Notes: generated by a model not told the origin, from the letters alone. A stretch of DNA of 64,000 bases from Moraxellaceae bacterium (GCA_030646295.1 JAUSND010000016.1:434001-498000), one strand, 5' to 3'. Positions 30,371 through 39,948 are shown, counted from the stretch's first letter. Program-made: numbers and translations.

Positions 30371-31066
30371 TTAGCGACGATGCCGCTGAGCCCAGGCCAC
30401 TTCAATCTGCTTGACCCTCAGCAGTGCATCCAGAACCAGGTTCCGTTGGTGCACGCAAAAGTCATCAATCAGGGAGGCTGCCTGCTCACTCTTCCGCATC
30501 ATGATGCTATCCACCACCCCCTTGAGGAATGCGAGTGCCTCATCCAGCTCACGCCGGTCTGTATGTAGGGCAAGATAGGCGGCCCTGCGCACAGCAGGCT
30601 GCAAATCATCAAGAATATCAGAGGCATAGCTGTTGTTTGCAAAGCGGTATGCCATGTTGAAAAACTCGAAGGCACCTTCGTGAAAGCCCTCGATATCTCC
30701 CTCGTCCACACAGGACTGCAGACGCTGCAACTGGCCAACAAAGCCTTCCATGTCGTGCTGGCGCCAGTTTTCCGATGCCTTGCGACAGATCATCTGCAGC
30801 AACATCGACAGCACCTCGTACAGTGCCTTGACCTGTACCGGAGACATTTCTGAGACCACAGCACCACGGCGGGGATAAATCTCGATCAGCCGCTTTCGGG
30901 CAAGGACCAGCAGCGCCTCACGCACCGAGCCTCGACTGACATTCAGCTCCTTGGCAATGCGAAGCTCCTGAATCCTTTCCCCCTCAACCAGATCGCCCAT
31001 GATGATTTGCTGGGCAAGGTGCTGGGCAATTTGCTCAGAAAGACTTTCGGAGGCGCGAAAACTCAT
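30371..31066 (-). CDS. GntR-family transcriptional regulator, FCD type
   Basis: A 231-residue GntR protein with an N-terminal winged helix (IQELRIAKELNVSRGSVREALLVLARKRLIEIYPRRGAVV) and an FCD-like helical C-terminal domain. An in-frame TTG at 31090 could extend it by eight residues; ATG 31066 (MSFRASESLSEQIAQHL) is the better start, with GAGTTGATC upstream. It is divergent from the sulfite reductase gene across about 226 bases, so it may control that gene, itself or both. The effector is unknown. It shares only family-level similarity with the downstream GntR protein, so they are not a recent duplication. Confidence 0.83.
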   Translation of the reverse strand: MSFRASESLSEQIAQHLAQQIIMGDLVEGERIQELRIAKELNVSRGSVREALLVLARKRLIEIYPRRGAVVSEMSPVQVKALYEVLSMLLQMICRKASENWRQHDMEGFVGQLQRLQSCVDEGDIEGFHEGAFEFFNMAYRFANNSYASDILDDLQPAVRRAAYLALHTDRRELDEALAFLKGVVDSIMMRKSEQAASLIDDFCVHQRNLVLDALLRVKQIEVAWAQRHRR

Positions 31067-31292
31067 GATCAACTCGTACCAATACAGCAACAGGATAAGG
31101 TGGTCATCGTATCAACAGCGAAGCGCCAGCCGCCAGCACTTTTGTCTATTGTCAGACAGAAATAGCTGGTTTCATTGCCATAATTGATCAGTAAATCTGA
31201 ACAAGCACATTCAAAAAAAGCATTTTTGTTTATTGATCAAGACTTGGTATTCTTCGGACCCTTGAAAACAAGTCCCCTTACCAGGTTTCGCC

Positions 31293-32957
31293 ATGTACCA
31301 GTATGACGCCTACGACCAGCGCATTGTCGATGAGCGAGTCGCCCAGTTCCGCGACCAGACCAACCGATACCTGGCCGGAGAGCTCAGCGAAGACGAGTTT
31401 CGCCCTCTCCGGCTGCAAAACGGTCTTTATATCCAGCGCTTTGCACCAATGCTGCGGGTTGCCATTCCCTATGGCCTGCTATCCAGCACACAACTGCGCA
31501 CGCTTGGCTACATTGCCCGTACCTGGGATCGTGGTTATGGCCATGTAAGTACACGCCAGAACATGCAGTACAACTGGCCAAAGCTGGAGCATGTGCCGGA
31601 CATTCTGGCAGAGCTGGCCAAGGTAGAGATGCATGCCATCCAGACCAGCGGCAACTGCATCCGCAATACCACGACCGACCAGTTTGCCGGTGTGATCGCG
31701 GGCGAAATTGAAGACCCCCGCCCCACCTGCGAGCTGATTCGCCAGTGGTCGACGTTTCACCCCGAGTTCGCTTTTCTCCCCCGCAAGTTCAAGATTGCGG
31801 TGTCAGCCTTCTCTGATGAGGACAGGGCTGCAACGGCGCTGCATGATATTGGTGTCTATATCGTCAGGAATGATGCCGGCGACATCGGCTATCGCATCAT
31901 GGTCGGTGGCGGTCTGGGTCGTACCCCGATTGTCGGCAGTGTCATTCGGGATTACCTGCCCCGGGAAGACCTGATTTCCTATCTTGAGGCTGTGCTGCGT
32001 GTCTATAACCTGCACGGTCGCCGCGACAACAAGTACAAGGCGCGCATCAAGATCCTGGTCAAGGCCCTCACACCTGCCGTGTTTGCGCAAAAAGTCGAGG
32101 CTGAATGGGTTCACCTCAAGGGCGGACCACTGACTGTGCCAACTGCAGAGTTTGATCGTCTGCGCAGCTTTTTCACTGAACCGGTCTATGAGCAACTGAC
32201 GGATGAGCCAGCAGGCTTCGTTAGTGCCCGTCAGGAAAATGCAGCCTTTGCCAACTGGCTGCAGCGAAATACGCATGCCCACAAAAAACCGGGCTACCGC
32301 ATAGTCACCCTGTCACTCAAGCGCACAGGCGTAGCACCAGGTGATATCACGGCGGAACAGATGGATGCTGTGGCAAAGCTGTCCGATGACTACAGCTTTG
32401 GCGAACTGCGCACGACGCATGAACAGAACATTGTACTGGCCGACGTCAGACAAAGTGACCTTTTCAGCCTGTGGCAGGAGCTTAAGGCGCTTGGTTTTGA
32501 TACAGCCAATATTGGCTATCTGACCAACATCATTGCCTGCCCGGGTGGGGACTACTGCTCACTGGCCAACGCCAAATCAATCCCGATTGCCGAGGCTGTA
32601 CAGCGTCGATTTGATGATCTGGATACCGTCTACAACATCGGAAAGCTTGATCTGAACATTTCCGGGTGCATGAATGCCTGTGGCCATCATCATGTCGGTC
32701 ATATCGGCATTCTCGGTGTGGACAAGCGCGGTGAAGAATTCTATCAGGTGACCCTTGGCGGCTCATCTAATCATGATGCCAGCATCGGCGACATCCTTGG
32801 CCCTTCGTTTGCAGCTGAAGAAATGGCTGACATCGTAGAAGAGATCATCAATACCTATCTCGATAACCGGCTCAGCAAGGAAGAGTCTTTCCTTCAAGCG
32901 TATCGCCGCCTCGGCATCGACGTTTTCAAGGAGCGTGTTTATGTCCAGGCTCATTAA
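31293..32957 (+). CDS. cysI: Siroheme nitrite/sulfite reductase, hemoprotein subunit
   Basis: Reduces sulfite to sulfide in cysteine assimilation, using a coupled siroheme-[4Fe-4S] centre. The four cluster cysteines are Cys416 and Cys422 (CPGGDYC) and Cys459 and Cys463 (GCMNACGHHH). The N-terminal half contains RLQNGLYIQRFAPMLRV, GHVSTRQNMQYNW and QTSGNCIRNTTTDQ, typical of the 550-residue Pseudomonas-type enzyme. No flavoprotein partner (CysJ) is next to it, so the electron donor is unknown; ferredoxin is possible. The last 17 bases overlap the DUF934 gene. Upstream, two ATTGATCA words (31183 and 31232) precede the gene; their meaning is unclear. Confidence 0.93.
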   Translation: MYQYDAYDQRIVDERVAQFRDQTNRYLAGELSEDEFRPLRLQNGLYIQRFAPMLRVAIPYGLLSSTQLRTLGYIARTWDRGYGHVSTRQNMQYNWPKLEHVPDILAELAKVEMHAIQTSGNCIRNTTTDQFAGVIAGEIEDPRPTCELIRQWSTFHPEFAFLPRKFKIAVSAFSDEDRAATALHDIGVYIVRNDAGDIGYRIMVGGGLGRTPIVGSVIRDYLPREDLISYLEAVLRVYNLHGRRDNKYKARIKILVKALTPAVFAQKVEAEWVHLKGGPLTVPTAEFDRLRSFFTEPVYEQLTDEPAGFVSARQENAAFANWLQRNTHAHKKPGYRIVTLSLKRTGVAPGDITAEQMDAVAKLSDDYSFGELRTTHEQNIVLADVRQSDLFSLWQELKALGFDTANIGYLTNIIACPGGDYCSLANAKSIPIAEAVQRRFDDLDTVYNIGKLDLNISGCMNACGHHHVGHIGILGVDKRGEEFYQVTLGGSSNHDASIGDILGPSFAAEEMADIVEEIINTYLDNRLSKEESFLQAYRRLGIDVFKERVYVQAH

Positions 32958-33441
32958 GGATCGTGCCATTGTTGATGACAGCTATATTTTTGCCAGCCCG
33001 GCTGACGATGGTTCACTGACACTTCCTGCCGGAGATGTACTGGTCTCACTGGCAACATGGCAATCTCACCGTGATGTATTGCTTGCACATCCCTTTGGCA
33101 GGGGTGTGCAACTGAAAGCCGACGAGTTTGCAGAGGCCATCAGCGATGATCTCGACAAGCTTTCACTGGTCGCCATCGAGTTTCCTGCTTTTGCCGATGG
33201 TCGTGGCTACTCAACGGCATATACCCTGCGTAGCCGTTACGGTTACAAAGGTGAGCTGCGCGCAGTTGGCGATGTCTTCAAGGACACCCTCTTCTATCAG
33301 CAGCGCAGCGGCTTCAATGCATTTGCTGTTCGTACTGACAAGAACATTGATGATGCCCTGCAGGCTCTGGATACATTCAGCTCACCCTATCAGGGAACTG
33401 CGAATGACCCGGCACCACTGTTCCGCAGACGATTGGCCTGA
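32941..33441 (+). CDS. DUF934 family protein, sulfite reductase-associated
   Basis: A 166-residue protein of the DUF934 (COG3749) family, which almost always follows CysI-type sulfite reductases in Pseudomonadales and beta-proteobacteria. Its role is presumed to be in sulfite reduction but is not demonstrated. Visible family segments are VAIEFPAFADGRGYSTAYTLRSRYGYKGELRAVGDVFKDTLF. The start is ATG 32941 inside the 3' end of cysI, with GGAG about seven bases upstream. A GTG at 32935 would be too close to that site. The 17-base overlap implies coupled expression. A perfect terminator follows. Confidence 0.9.
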   Translation: MSRLIKDRAIVDDSYIFASPADDGSLTLPAGDVLVSLATWQSHRDVLLAHPFGRGVQLKADEFAEAISDDLDKLSLVAIEFPAFADGRGYSTAYTLRSRYGYKGELRAVGDVFKDTLFYQQRSGFNAFAVRTDKNIDDALQALDTFSSPYQGTANDPAPLFRRRLA

Positions 33442-33451
33442 TCTTTCGCTG

Positions 33452-33490
33452 GCCATAAAAAAACCGCCTTATCGGCGGTTTTTTTATGGC
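33452..33490. terminator. Bidirectional terminator between the sulfite reductase and fil units
   Basis: The core stem ACCGCC/GGCGGT (33463-33468 and 33474-33479) extends through A and T runs to GCCAT/ATGGC, giving a 17-bp perfect inverted repeat around TTATC. It serves both the plus-strand cysI-DUF934 transcript and the converging filF transcript. Confidence 0.95.
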
Positions 33491-33499
33491 TCGTTATTC

Positions 33500-35248
33500 T
33501 CAGGGTGGGCATGCGGCCGGAGCAGTTACAAAATTTCCATTCAGCGTTCCACCGCTGGCCGGATCATCATAAATGCCTTTATAAACCTTGTAGTTATTTC
33601 CCCACAACGCCAGCTTTGTATCCGTCAGTACACCATTGGTGTTTTGATACATCTTCAGATAATTAACACCTGCAGGATTATCAACACGCAGTCGCACCTT
33701 GTGCTCTTCGCCGATTGTCGAGATAAGAATGCCTACTACAGAATTGGCAACTGCATCACCGTAGGCCTTGGGGAGAATGATCACGGGCTCAAGATAGTAC
33801 TTTCCATCTATCTCGAACGCACGTTCAACAACACCCACAGGAACCTCGCGACGATCACCTGCAATCTCGTTCAGGGTATCAATATCGACTGCATTACAGT
33901 CCTTATCAAAATCGGAAACAATGTTCCCATCAGACAGAATGGTGAAGTTGACTATCCCAAGATCAGGCTTCCCTTCAAGCTGGAGGGTTGCCGTTATATG
34001 CATGGGAAAGCTGGGCGACAGTGCTGACCAGATCTCCGGATTAAGGGTAGACACCAGATTGGTGGGGCGCTGCAGGTTAAGACCAGTCTCTGTATACGGA
34101 GACGTCGGATTCTGGAAGGTCCCCAACCTTGTAGCAATATCCGAAGGTAGATCGGTGCCATAGGCAATCTTGTATGCTGCTTCATTGTACGCCATGAAGT
34201 TGCGGTCAATTATGCCGGTTTGCACAGTTATGACTTCGCTGTTATCAAGATCAAACGACAAACCGACAAGTGAACCGTCAAGCTGTAATTCAGGGGCTTC
34301 GGATTGTGTCGTCAGGTCAGGTCTTACATAAAAGCGTGTCGGATCGTATCTGACCAGTTCCGGTGTTTCATTTCTCGGCCCTACAGAGGCCGAGCCGGCA
34401 CCAAACAACCTGCCTTTACGATCAATCCCCAGCATTGTTTCGCCAAAGAACTCATCTGTAGCACTTGTGCCATAGAAAATATTGAAGGCCGGCAGGCCTG
34501 TAGGATGACTGATCAAGGGCGAATCACTTGTGTAAGCACCAGCGGCAATACCATACACGGCCTTGCGTAGCACGCCATTAGCCTCTGTCGTGCTTATAAT
34601 CGGCCGGGCAGGTGTCATTCCAGCAAGCACAGCCGTAAAGTCACTCTCAAAAGCGGCATCGGTCATGTTTGCCAGGGTCACTGACTTGCCCAGAGCAACA
34701 AGAAGCGACTTCTTGTCAGCTGGCGTCAGGGTAACGGCACGAGCGGGGTTGTCTTTCAGGCCCGTGGTATCTTCATTGTTAAGAGCATGCAAAAGCCGGG
34801 TAATATTTCTGGCCCCTGCTGCCGCTGGTGCTGTCGTTGTCGTAACGCCTGCCAGCATCAAGGGGGTGATGTAGATGCGCTTCAAGGGCTCACCATCAGG
34901 CCCCAAAGGCAGCAGATCCTCATTCAGCAAGGGCTTTTGAACTTTTGTCTCTCCAAGCGTCACGACAAACTCACTGTCCGGATGCTTGATGAAGAACTCT
35001 ATGGTTGAGCCGGCCGGACAAGTAAAGTTACCGCTGTTACCAGTAACGGACGTAATGTTTTCGCACTTGTAATCAATACCCGCAACCTGACCATCCTCCA
35101 GACGACCAGTCACACAATCCTGGTCAGCAGAGCATGAATTGGTTGGCTCCTTCACAGGATCAGCAATATTGTTGCTGCCACCACTGCAAGCAGACAACAG
35201 CACTGCACAGCCCAGCACACCAAAGATACTCAGATTTGTTTTTTTCAT
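33500..35248 (-). CDS. filF: FilF-like outer-membrane or surface lipoprotein
   Basis: A 582-residue lipoprotein. The signal ends with the lipobox LSAC, lipidated Cys21, followed by GGSNN, which lacks an inner-membrane retention Asp at +2. An N-terminal cysteine-bearing region (CSADQDC...YKCEN...FTC) is followed by a long soluble domain. It matches, by order and type, the last gene of the Acinetobacter fil cluster, where the product is labelled 'pilus assembly protein FilF'. No pilin or chaperone-usher feature is visible. ATG 35248 lies one base past the filE stop; an in-frame ATG at 35257 overlaps it. It is the last gene of the filB-F unit. Confidence 0.75.
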   Translation of the reverse strand: MKKTNLSIFGVLGCAVLLSACSGGSNNIADPVKEPTNSCSADQDCVTGRLEDGQVAGIDYKCENITSVTGNSGNFTCPAGSTIEFFIKHPDSEFVVTLGETKVQKPLLNEDLLPLGPDGEPLKRIYITPLMLAGVTTTTAPAAAGARNITRLLHALNNEDTTGLKDNPARAVTLTPADKKSLLVALGKSVTLANMTDAAFESDFTAVLAGMTPARPIISTTEANGVLRKAVYGIAAGAYTSDSPLISHPTGLPAFNIFYGTSATDEFFGETMLGIDRKGRLFGAGSASVGPRNETPELVRYDPTRFYVRPDLTTQSEAPELQLDGSLVGLSFDLDNSEVITVQTGIIDRNFMAYNEAAYKIAYGTDLPSDIATRLGTFQNPTSPYTETGLNLQRPTNLVSTLNPEIWSALSPSFPMHITATLQLEGKPDLGIVNFTILSDGNIVSDFDKDCNAVDIDTLNEIAGDRREVPVGVVERAFEIDGKYYLEPVIILPKAYGDAVANSVVGILISTIGEEHKVRLRVDNPAGVNYLKMYQNTNGVLTDTKLALWGNNYKVYKGIYDDPASGGTLNGNFVTAPAACPP

Positions 35249-35249
35249 G

Positions 35250-36248
35250 CTACTCATGCCATTGGACAGCAAAATCGCCATCATCAGTACGCGGAATTTC
35301 CGAAGCCGGTTTCAGCTGCTTTGGGTCCGGAAGCACTACCAGTAAAAAGCGCTCAGCAGACATCATGATAATGCTGCCCTCAAGACGCTCATGTCGCGTT
35401 TTTGTTGCAACATAGCGGCGCTCAAAATAACCATCCGGAACAGCCCGGATGACACAACCTTTTTCATTTGCCATCGCAAGAACAGGAATAACAAAGCCAG
35501 GCTTTCTTTCTTTTTTTGAATAAGAGATGACGCCAAGCTTGCGCAAGCCATCCCCACTGACACGAAGCACTCGCACCACGCCCCTTACCCCAATAAACTG
35601 CCGCGTTTTGCGGTCAATAATGATGGGCAAGGACGAATTTCTTGTCAGAGTGGATGCACCTGCCAGTTCCTTTTCGCTCAGGCAAAAGGATTTTGCATCG
35701 AGCAGCGTTTTCAGCATCTGCTCATCAACGGTTTCAATCAGCTCCATCCCGACAGGAATGAATGGCTCCACAGGCGCGGCAGAGAACAAGACTGGGGTGC
35801 TTTCATCCGTACCGGCCAGCTGATTTTCACTTTCCTCGACACGTGACCCCATCCCGTCATTCACAACATAAAAGCGCTTTTTGTTTGTGGGGTTGAAGTT
35901 GGTGCTCTCAAGGAGCTCGCTGTCAACATATTCATCAGGCGCAGGTGCTGCCGGAGTGGCTGCGGCAGCTGGCGTGGCCGTTACTGAGGGGTGTGCCTCA
36001 TCAGCTGCTTCTTTTTCAGGCACTGAGCCAGTCGTGGCGGGGGCATCACTATCTTTTTTCGCGTCGACACCAGACGCATCATGCCGGGCTTGAGACTCCG
36101 CCGGCTTGTCAGCTTTCGGCTTGTTCTCAGGGGCCATGATGGTTTGCATACGGCCTTGGGCATCAATCACTTGATAAAACCTCTGCTCAGCGACAACTGC
36201 TGTTGTCGCCAGGCAGAGGAGCAGCCCACAAGTAAATGAACGTGACAT
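35250..36248 (-). CDS. filE: FilE-like exported protein
   Basis: A 332-residue exported protein. A signal peptide covers residues 1-20 (LLLCLATTAVVA). A short N-terminal module reads QRFYQVIDAQGRMQTIMAPE, resembling the start of DUF4124-like domains. An Ala/Pro/Glu-rich spacer lies at ~40-105, and a C-terminal domain has alternating beta segments (FIGVRGVVRVLRVSGDGLRK, RFLLVVLPDP). Function is unknown; the name follows the equivalent gene in the Acinetobacter fil cluster. Its ATG shares one base with the filD stop (TAATG), and filF follows one base after its own stop, so all three are tightly coupled. Confidence 0.72.
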   Translation of the reverse strand: MSRSFTCGLLLCLATTAVVAEQRFYQVIDAQGRMQTIMAPENKPKADKPAESQARHDASGVDAKKDSDAPATTGSVPEKEAADEAHPSVTATPAAAATPAAPAPDEYVDSELLESTNFNPTNKKRFYVVNDGMGSRVEESENQLAGTDESTPVLFSAAPVEPFIPVGMELIETVDEQMLKTLLDAKSFCLSEKELAGASTLTRNSSLPIIIDRKTRQFIGVRGVVRVLRVSGDGLRKLGVISYSKKERKPGFVIPVLAMANEKGCVIRAVPDGYFERRYVATKTRHERLEGSIIMMSAERFLLVVLPDPKQLKPASEIPRTDDGDFAVQWHE

Positions 36249-37924
36249 TACCAGCGCGTACGATAAGCAATGCCCATGATGATCACATCTGCTTTTGTAT
36301 GTACATCCAGACCGGCATACGGGTTGTAAATCGTATTGTTAATGCCAGTACAGTTCACATTACAGCTGGTATTTGCAGGGATTGTGTCCTCAGAGCGCAG
36401 GTACATGGCCGTCAAATCAATTTCTGTGTCTTTGTCATACACATAGCCGATACCGGCGCCAAAGAGCTGTGCATCATTGATTGGGACCAATGATGAACGC
36501 TTGTCCTTTGGAATGGCGGACTTGCGAGGCTCATAGCCTGCACGAAACTTGAGTCGCTCATTCCACGAATACTCGGTCCCGACGCCCCAGCTCCAGGGGC
36601 TCTGAAAGCCAAGAGGAAATGTCAGAGTAGTCAATGTATTGCCAGGCGCCAGCAAACGCGCCAATGCCAACACACTGGGAGAGCGATCAAATGTCAGATG
36701 GAACGCATCCCACTCTTCATAATCCGTCCAGCCAACGTCGAAATTGACCTGCCACGTTGGCAAAATCTTGTACTTGATGCCCGTCTGGAAGTGCGCCGGA
36801 TAAACCAGATCCATGGAGATCAGGCCACTCTCCTTCTCTGGAACGTATGAAGGAAGTCCGAGAATAGCGAGCAGAATCTGGCCGGTAGGTGACTGGCCGA
36901 TACCACCAAAGACATCCTGTACACCCTGACCATAGGTGATTTCGTACTTGCCCTTGAGGTTCATCTTGGCCTGGCTTTGATAAACCATACCCCAGCCAAA
37001 CCGCTCATTAGGCTCCCACAGGAAACCGAGGTTGTACGTCGGAGAAAGACGCTCCTCCATGGACATCTTCATGCTGGCCAGATTATCAAAAGGGCCGATA
37101 CCCTGATCCGCATTACAGAAGCCGAACAGGAAAAGATCAATCACGATGTTCGACTGTCCCTTGAATGGCGGGCAAATCTCTTCATCGATAACACGCATCA
37201 TGCCAAGCAGTTCATTAGGTGCGCGGAAATCCGTTTCCAGGGCGACTGCCTGATAGGAAAAACCCACCGACAGGCCAACCGAGAGCTCATCAGTAACCTG
37301 ATAGCCAACGGATGGCGATAGCAGTGTTACACGCTCAAGAGCAACGCGCTGCCCGAGAAAGTTGCCTGGATCACCTTCTTCACGGTAGAAGCCGGCTGCA
37401 AGTGGCGCATACATTGCATTGGCGAAAGTGAACTTGGAGCCAGGCTTCTTGAAGGAGAACGCAAACATTGGAGCAACAAGCGGTCCTGGAGGCAAATCGA
37501 CCATCTCATCCATGATCGGAACATACAGGGACACACCTTCGATCGTACTCTTGCCGGTCTTGAAACTACTGCAACGATCCTGTCCATCGCGTGGCGTATC
37601 GCCACAAACCACAGGGTCATCCGAGTATCCAAATACACTAAATCCCGGTGGCGCAGAGAACTCGGACTCCATCGAGAAGTTGGCTGCAAGAAACTGGAAG
37701 TCAGCACGACGGCCATCAAGCTTGGCAAGACCAGCGGGATTGAAGTGCACAGCGCTAATGCCTGGGGGGTCCGCAGTCACAGCATTACCAAGTGAAAGCG
37801 CTCGCAAATCAACAGAAAGATTAGTGGCAAGCTGTGCATGTGCACTGCCGGCCAGGGCGATGAAAAGCGCCCCTAGCCAGGAATACGTTACGCCGCGCAT
37901 GCGATTTTGTTTTATTTTTTTCAT
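36248..37924 (-). CDS. filD: FilD-like FadL/OmpP1-family outer-membrane protein
   Basis: A 558-residue outer-membrane beta-barrel of the FadL/OmpP1 (Toluene_X) type. After a signal peptide (residues 1-30, ending GSAHA) it shows SLGNAVTADPPGISAVHFNPAGLAKL, the FadL N-terminal 'NPAGL' hallmark. Many amphipathic strands follow, with a terminal aromatic GIAYRTRW that fits BAM recognition. FadL proteins pass hydrophobic molecules through the outer membrane; the substrate here is unknown. The frame opens at TTG 37936, but ATG 37924 is chosen. Two Cys pairs suggest exposed disulfide loops. It corresponds to filD in Acinetobacter clusters. Confidence 0.8.
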   Translation of the reverse strand: MKKIKQNRMRGVTYSWLGALFIALAGSAHAQLATNLSVDLRALSLGNAVTADPPGISAVHFNPAGLAKLDGRRADFQFLAANFSMESEFSAPPGFSVFGYSDDPVVCGDTPRDGQDRCSSFKTGKSTIEGVSLYVPIMDEMVDLPPGPLVAPMFAFSFKKPGSKFTFANAMYAPLAAGFYREEGDPGNFLGQRVALERVTLLSPSVGYQVTDELSVGLSVGFSYQAVALETDFRAPNELLGMMRVIDEEICPPFKGQSNIVIDLFLFGFCNADQGIGPFDNLASMKMSMEERLSPTYNLGFLWEPNERFGWGMVYQSQAKMNLKGKYEITYGQGVQDVFGGIGQSPTGQILLAILGLPSYVPEKESGLISMDLVYPAHFQTGIKYKILPTWQVNFDVGWTDYEEWDAFHLTFDRSPSVLALARLLAPGNTLTTLTFPLGFQSPWSWGVGTEYSWNERLKFRAGYEPRKSAIPKDKRSSLVPINDAQLFGAGIGYVYDKDTEIDLTAMYLRSEDTIPANTSCNVNCTGINNTIYNPYAGLDVHTKADVIIMGIAYRTRW

Positions 37925-37948
37925 GGCCTGCTTCAAGCGATCCCTGAC

Positions 37949-38998
37949 TTATTCGTTGCCCGGAATGAGAAAGTCAATCGGCATGGAGAAGCCCAGTGTG
38001 ACATCAGACGAATCTTCAGTCAGGCCAAATCCCATGTTCATATTGACGATTCGCTTGGGATTGGTGCGCAGACCCAATGAAAAGTTGACTGAGGCACTTA
38101 CCTGGTCAGCAGTGTAAACATTGTCGCCATTACTGAAGCTGTACAGGCTTTCGAAACCATAAGACTGCTGGAAAGAGGATGTGATTGAGACATCGTAGTT
38201 CAGCGCATAGGCAAGCCCCATGGAGAAACCGATAGAGTCGCCAGGCTCGACACTGGTCAGGACACGACTGCCCTGTGCCTGATTAAGATCACTGGCCTTT
38301 GCACTCATCGAATAGCTGGCCGATGCGAAAAGCACCACGGGATCTGCAACCTTGCTTACGCTCGCGCCGCCAGAAAGGCTGTAGTAGCCCTTGCCGGTAG
38401 ACAAGTCAGTCTGGCGATTGATCTCGTACGGGCTGTCGCCCGAGGCTGTTGAAAGGGAGGCAAACAGCGTTGAAGTCGGCAGGCCGCGCTTGAGCGGCAC
38501 TGGCTGCCAGCGTACGCCAATTGCAATATCACCAAGGCCGGTGGTGTCAAGGCTGCTCTGGCTGTCAAACTTGTATACCAGTGGGAGTGAGGCCGAGAAC
38601 GTCAGGTTATCCCAGACCCCGTAGGTCAGTTCAAACGTGTTGCCAAAGGTGTGCTGGGCATCTTCTTCAATACGGAAGCGCGTGATATTCGAGCTGTTGC
38701 CGTCAACAGCAATATCAATACGGCTGTCGCGATAAAAGCTGTAATCAACTTCAAAGTTGAGGCCAACCTTGCCCTTCTTCAACAGGGAATAGTTGTTCTC
38801 GCTGGCCTGGAACACTTCCTCCAGGTTTGTCTCTGTGCTGGCGTCGTCAGCCTTTTTGGTAAGGGCCTCACGTGCGGCATCACCTGTGGCTGGTGCAGCA
38901 GCGGTAGCTGTTGTGGCTTCCTCTTCTGCCATGACTGGCTGAGTCAATACGGCCATCAACCCCAGCACTGCCCGGTATGCCATGCCCCTTTTCATCAT
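37949..38998 (-). CDS. filC: FilC-like outer-membrane beta-barrel protein
   Basis: A 349-residue predicted barrel. The signal peptide ends ...LTQPVMA at residue 24. An Ala/Thr/Glu-rich stretch (~25-50) precedes many alternating strands (VGLNFEVDYSFYRDSRIDIA, LTFSASLPLVYKF, GLGDIAIGVRWQP). It resembles the 'MetA-pathway of phenol degradation/transporter' barrel family in pattern. The start is ATG 38998, because GGAAG sits seven bases upstream; an earlier in-frame ATG at 39037 is not needed. It is third in the cluster, 60 bases after filB and 24 bases before filD, as in Acinetobacter. Function is unknown. Confidence 0.73.
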   Translation of the reverse strand: MMKRGMAYRAVLGLMAVLTQPVMAEEEATTATAAAPATGDAAREALTKKADDASTETNLEEVFQASENNYSLLKKGKVGLNFEVDYSFYRDSRIDIAVDGNSSNITRFRIEEDAQHTFGNTFELTYGVWDNLTFSASLPLVYKFDSQSSLDTTGLGDIAIGVRWQPVPLKRGLPTSTLFASLSTASGDSPYEINRQTDLSTGKGYYSLSGGASVSKVADPVVLFASASYSMSAKASDLNQAQGSRVLTSVEPGDSIGFSMGLAYALNYDVSITSSFQQSYGFESLYSFSNGDNVYTADQVSASVNFSLGLRTNPKRIVNMNMGFGLTEDSSDVTLGFSMPIDFLIPGNE

Positions 38999-39058
38999 TT
39001 TTATTCTTCCTGTTTTTGTCACGCCAGCATCCATCAAAAATCGTTACCACCCTGCAAA

Positions 39059-39892
39059 TTACTTACGCTTGTAGTAAGTACGCAAAGGGACGTCGATGGG
39101 TTGATCAAAAGTTTTGCTTTCAGTATCTGCATTAAAAACACGCTGCAGGGTTGAGGCATAATCCGCATTTTCCTCAAGCCCTTTAAGCCAGACCGGGATC
39201 TGCTCAAACGCCAGCCGGGTAATGGTCTGATCATCAACAAAACGCATGTCAGCCTCAGTCAACTCCAACTGGGACTGCGGCTTGAAGCCGTTGGGAAAGA
39301 CAATGAACATGACGTTGTTATCCCAGATCTGCTTGAAGCGCTCCTCCGGGAAGCTGATGTTGCCCAGCGCAGGATCGGCCACAAATATGCGGCCTTCCTT
39401 GTATTTCTTCACCACCACGAAGTGTTTGAAACCACCGTAGTGAATGGGGACGATAGCAGGATGGTCGAGCTTTTTCAGGTCATCAAATTTGCCTTTGTAG
39501 CCACCGCTGGGGTGCCCAAGGGCTGTAGTCAGTCGCTTCATGTCGAGCAGTGAGAAGCCGCGACGCTGAACAATTTTTTCGGTTTCGCCAAACTTGAGAA
39601 GGCCGTCCATCACCTGGCGCTCGGAGAACTGGCGGCCGAGATAACCATTAAGCACAGTGGTGAGTGCTGCGGAGCCGCAACTGTAGTCATACGCTTGATG
39701 GACGATGTTCTTGAACTGCTGCTCTGCCAGGGGCTTTACGACAATCGGGCGCTCGGCAACCGAGAAAGCAGAGGCCTGCCGGCTATCAACCGGATAGTTG
39801 TAATAGACGGTACCCGGGGCCTTGTCTTCGACCTCGAACGTCTCTATGGCAGCGAAATACATGAGGGCAGCGCCCAGGGCAACTGTAAACAT
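39059..39892 (-). CDS. filB: FilB-like stand-alone C39 family cysteine peptidase
   Basis: A 277-residue papain-like peptidase. The catalytic set is Cys72 (YDYSCGSAAL), His157 (GGFKHFVVV) and Asp173 (FVADPALGN), with Gln66 at -6 forming the oxyanion hole, exactly the C39 arrangement. Unlike bacteriocin exporters there is no ABC transporter part. Instead a short N-terminal hydrophobic segment (residues ~2-16) could anchor it or act as a signal, placing the enzyme in the periplasm. C39 enzymes cleave after Gly-Gly-type leaders. No clear ribosome site precedes ATG 39892; a later ATG (residue 11) is possible. It is the first gene of the filB-F unit. Confidence 0.85.
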   Translation of the reverse strand: MFTVALGAALMYFAAIETFEVEDKAPGTVYYNYPVDSRQASAFSVAERPIVVKPLAEQQFKNIVHQAYDYSCGSAALTTVLNGYLGRQFSERQVMDGLLKFGETEKIVQRRGFSLLDMKRLTTALGHPSGGYKGKFDDLKKLDHPAIVPIHYGGFKHFVVVKKYKEGRIFVADPALGNISFPEERFKQIWDNNVMFIVFPNGFKPQSQLELTEADMRFVDDQTITRLAFEQIPVWLKGLEENADYASTLQRVFNADTESKTFDQPIDVPLRTYYKRK

Positions 39893-39921
39893 GGTTAATT
39901 TTTTTGTTGTTAGGCCGCGTT

Positions 39922-39948
39922 ATTATGATTGTGGTTATGCACGGTCAA
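39922..39948 (-). promoter_or_regulatory. Candidate promoter for filB-filF
   Basis: On the minus strand TTGACC (39948-39943) and CATAAT (39927-39922) are separated by 15 bases, or by 17 to the alternative TAATAA. The -10 lies about 30 bases from the filB ATG and after the filA terminator. Short spacing with the better -10 makes this tentative. Confidence 0.4.
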
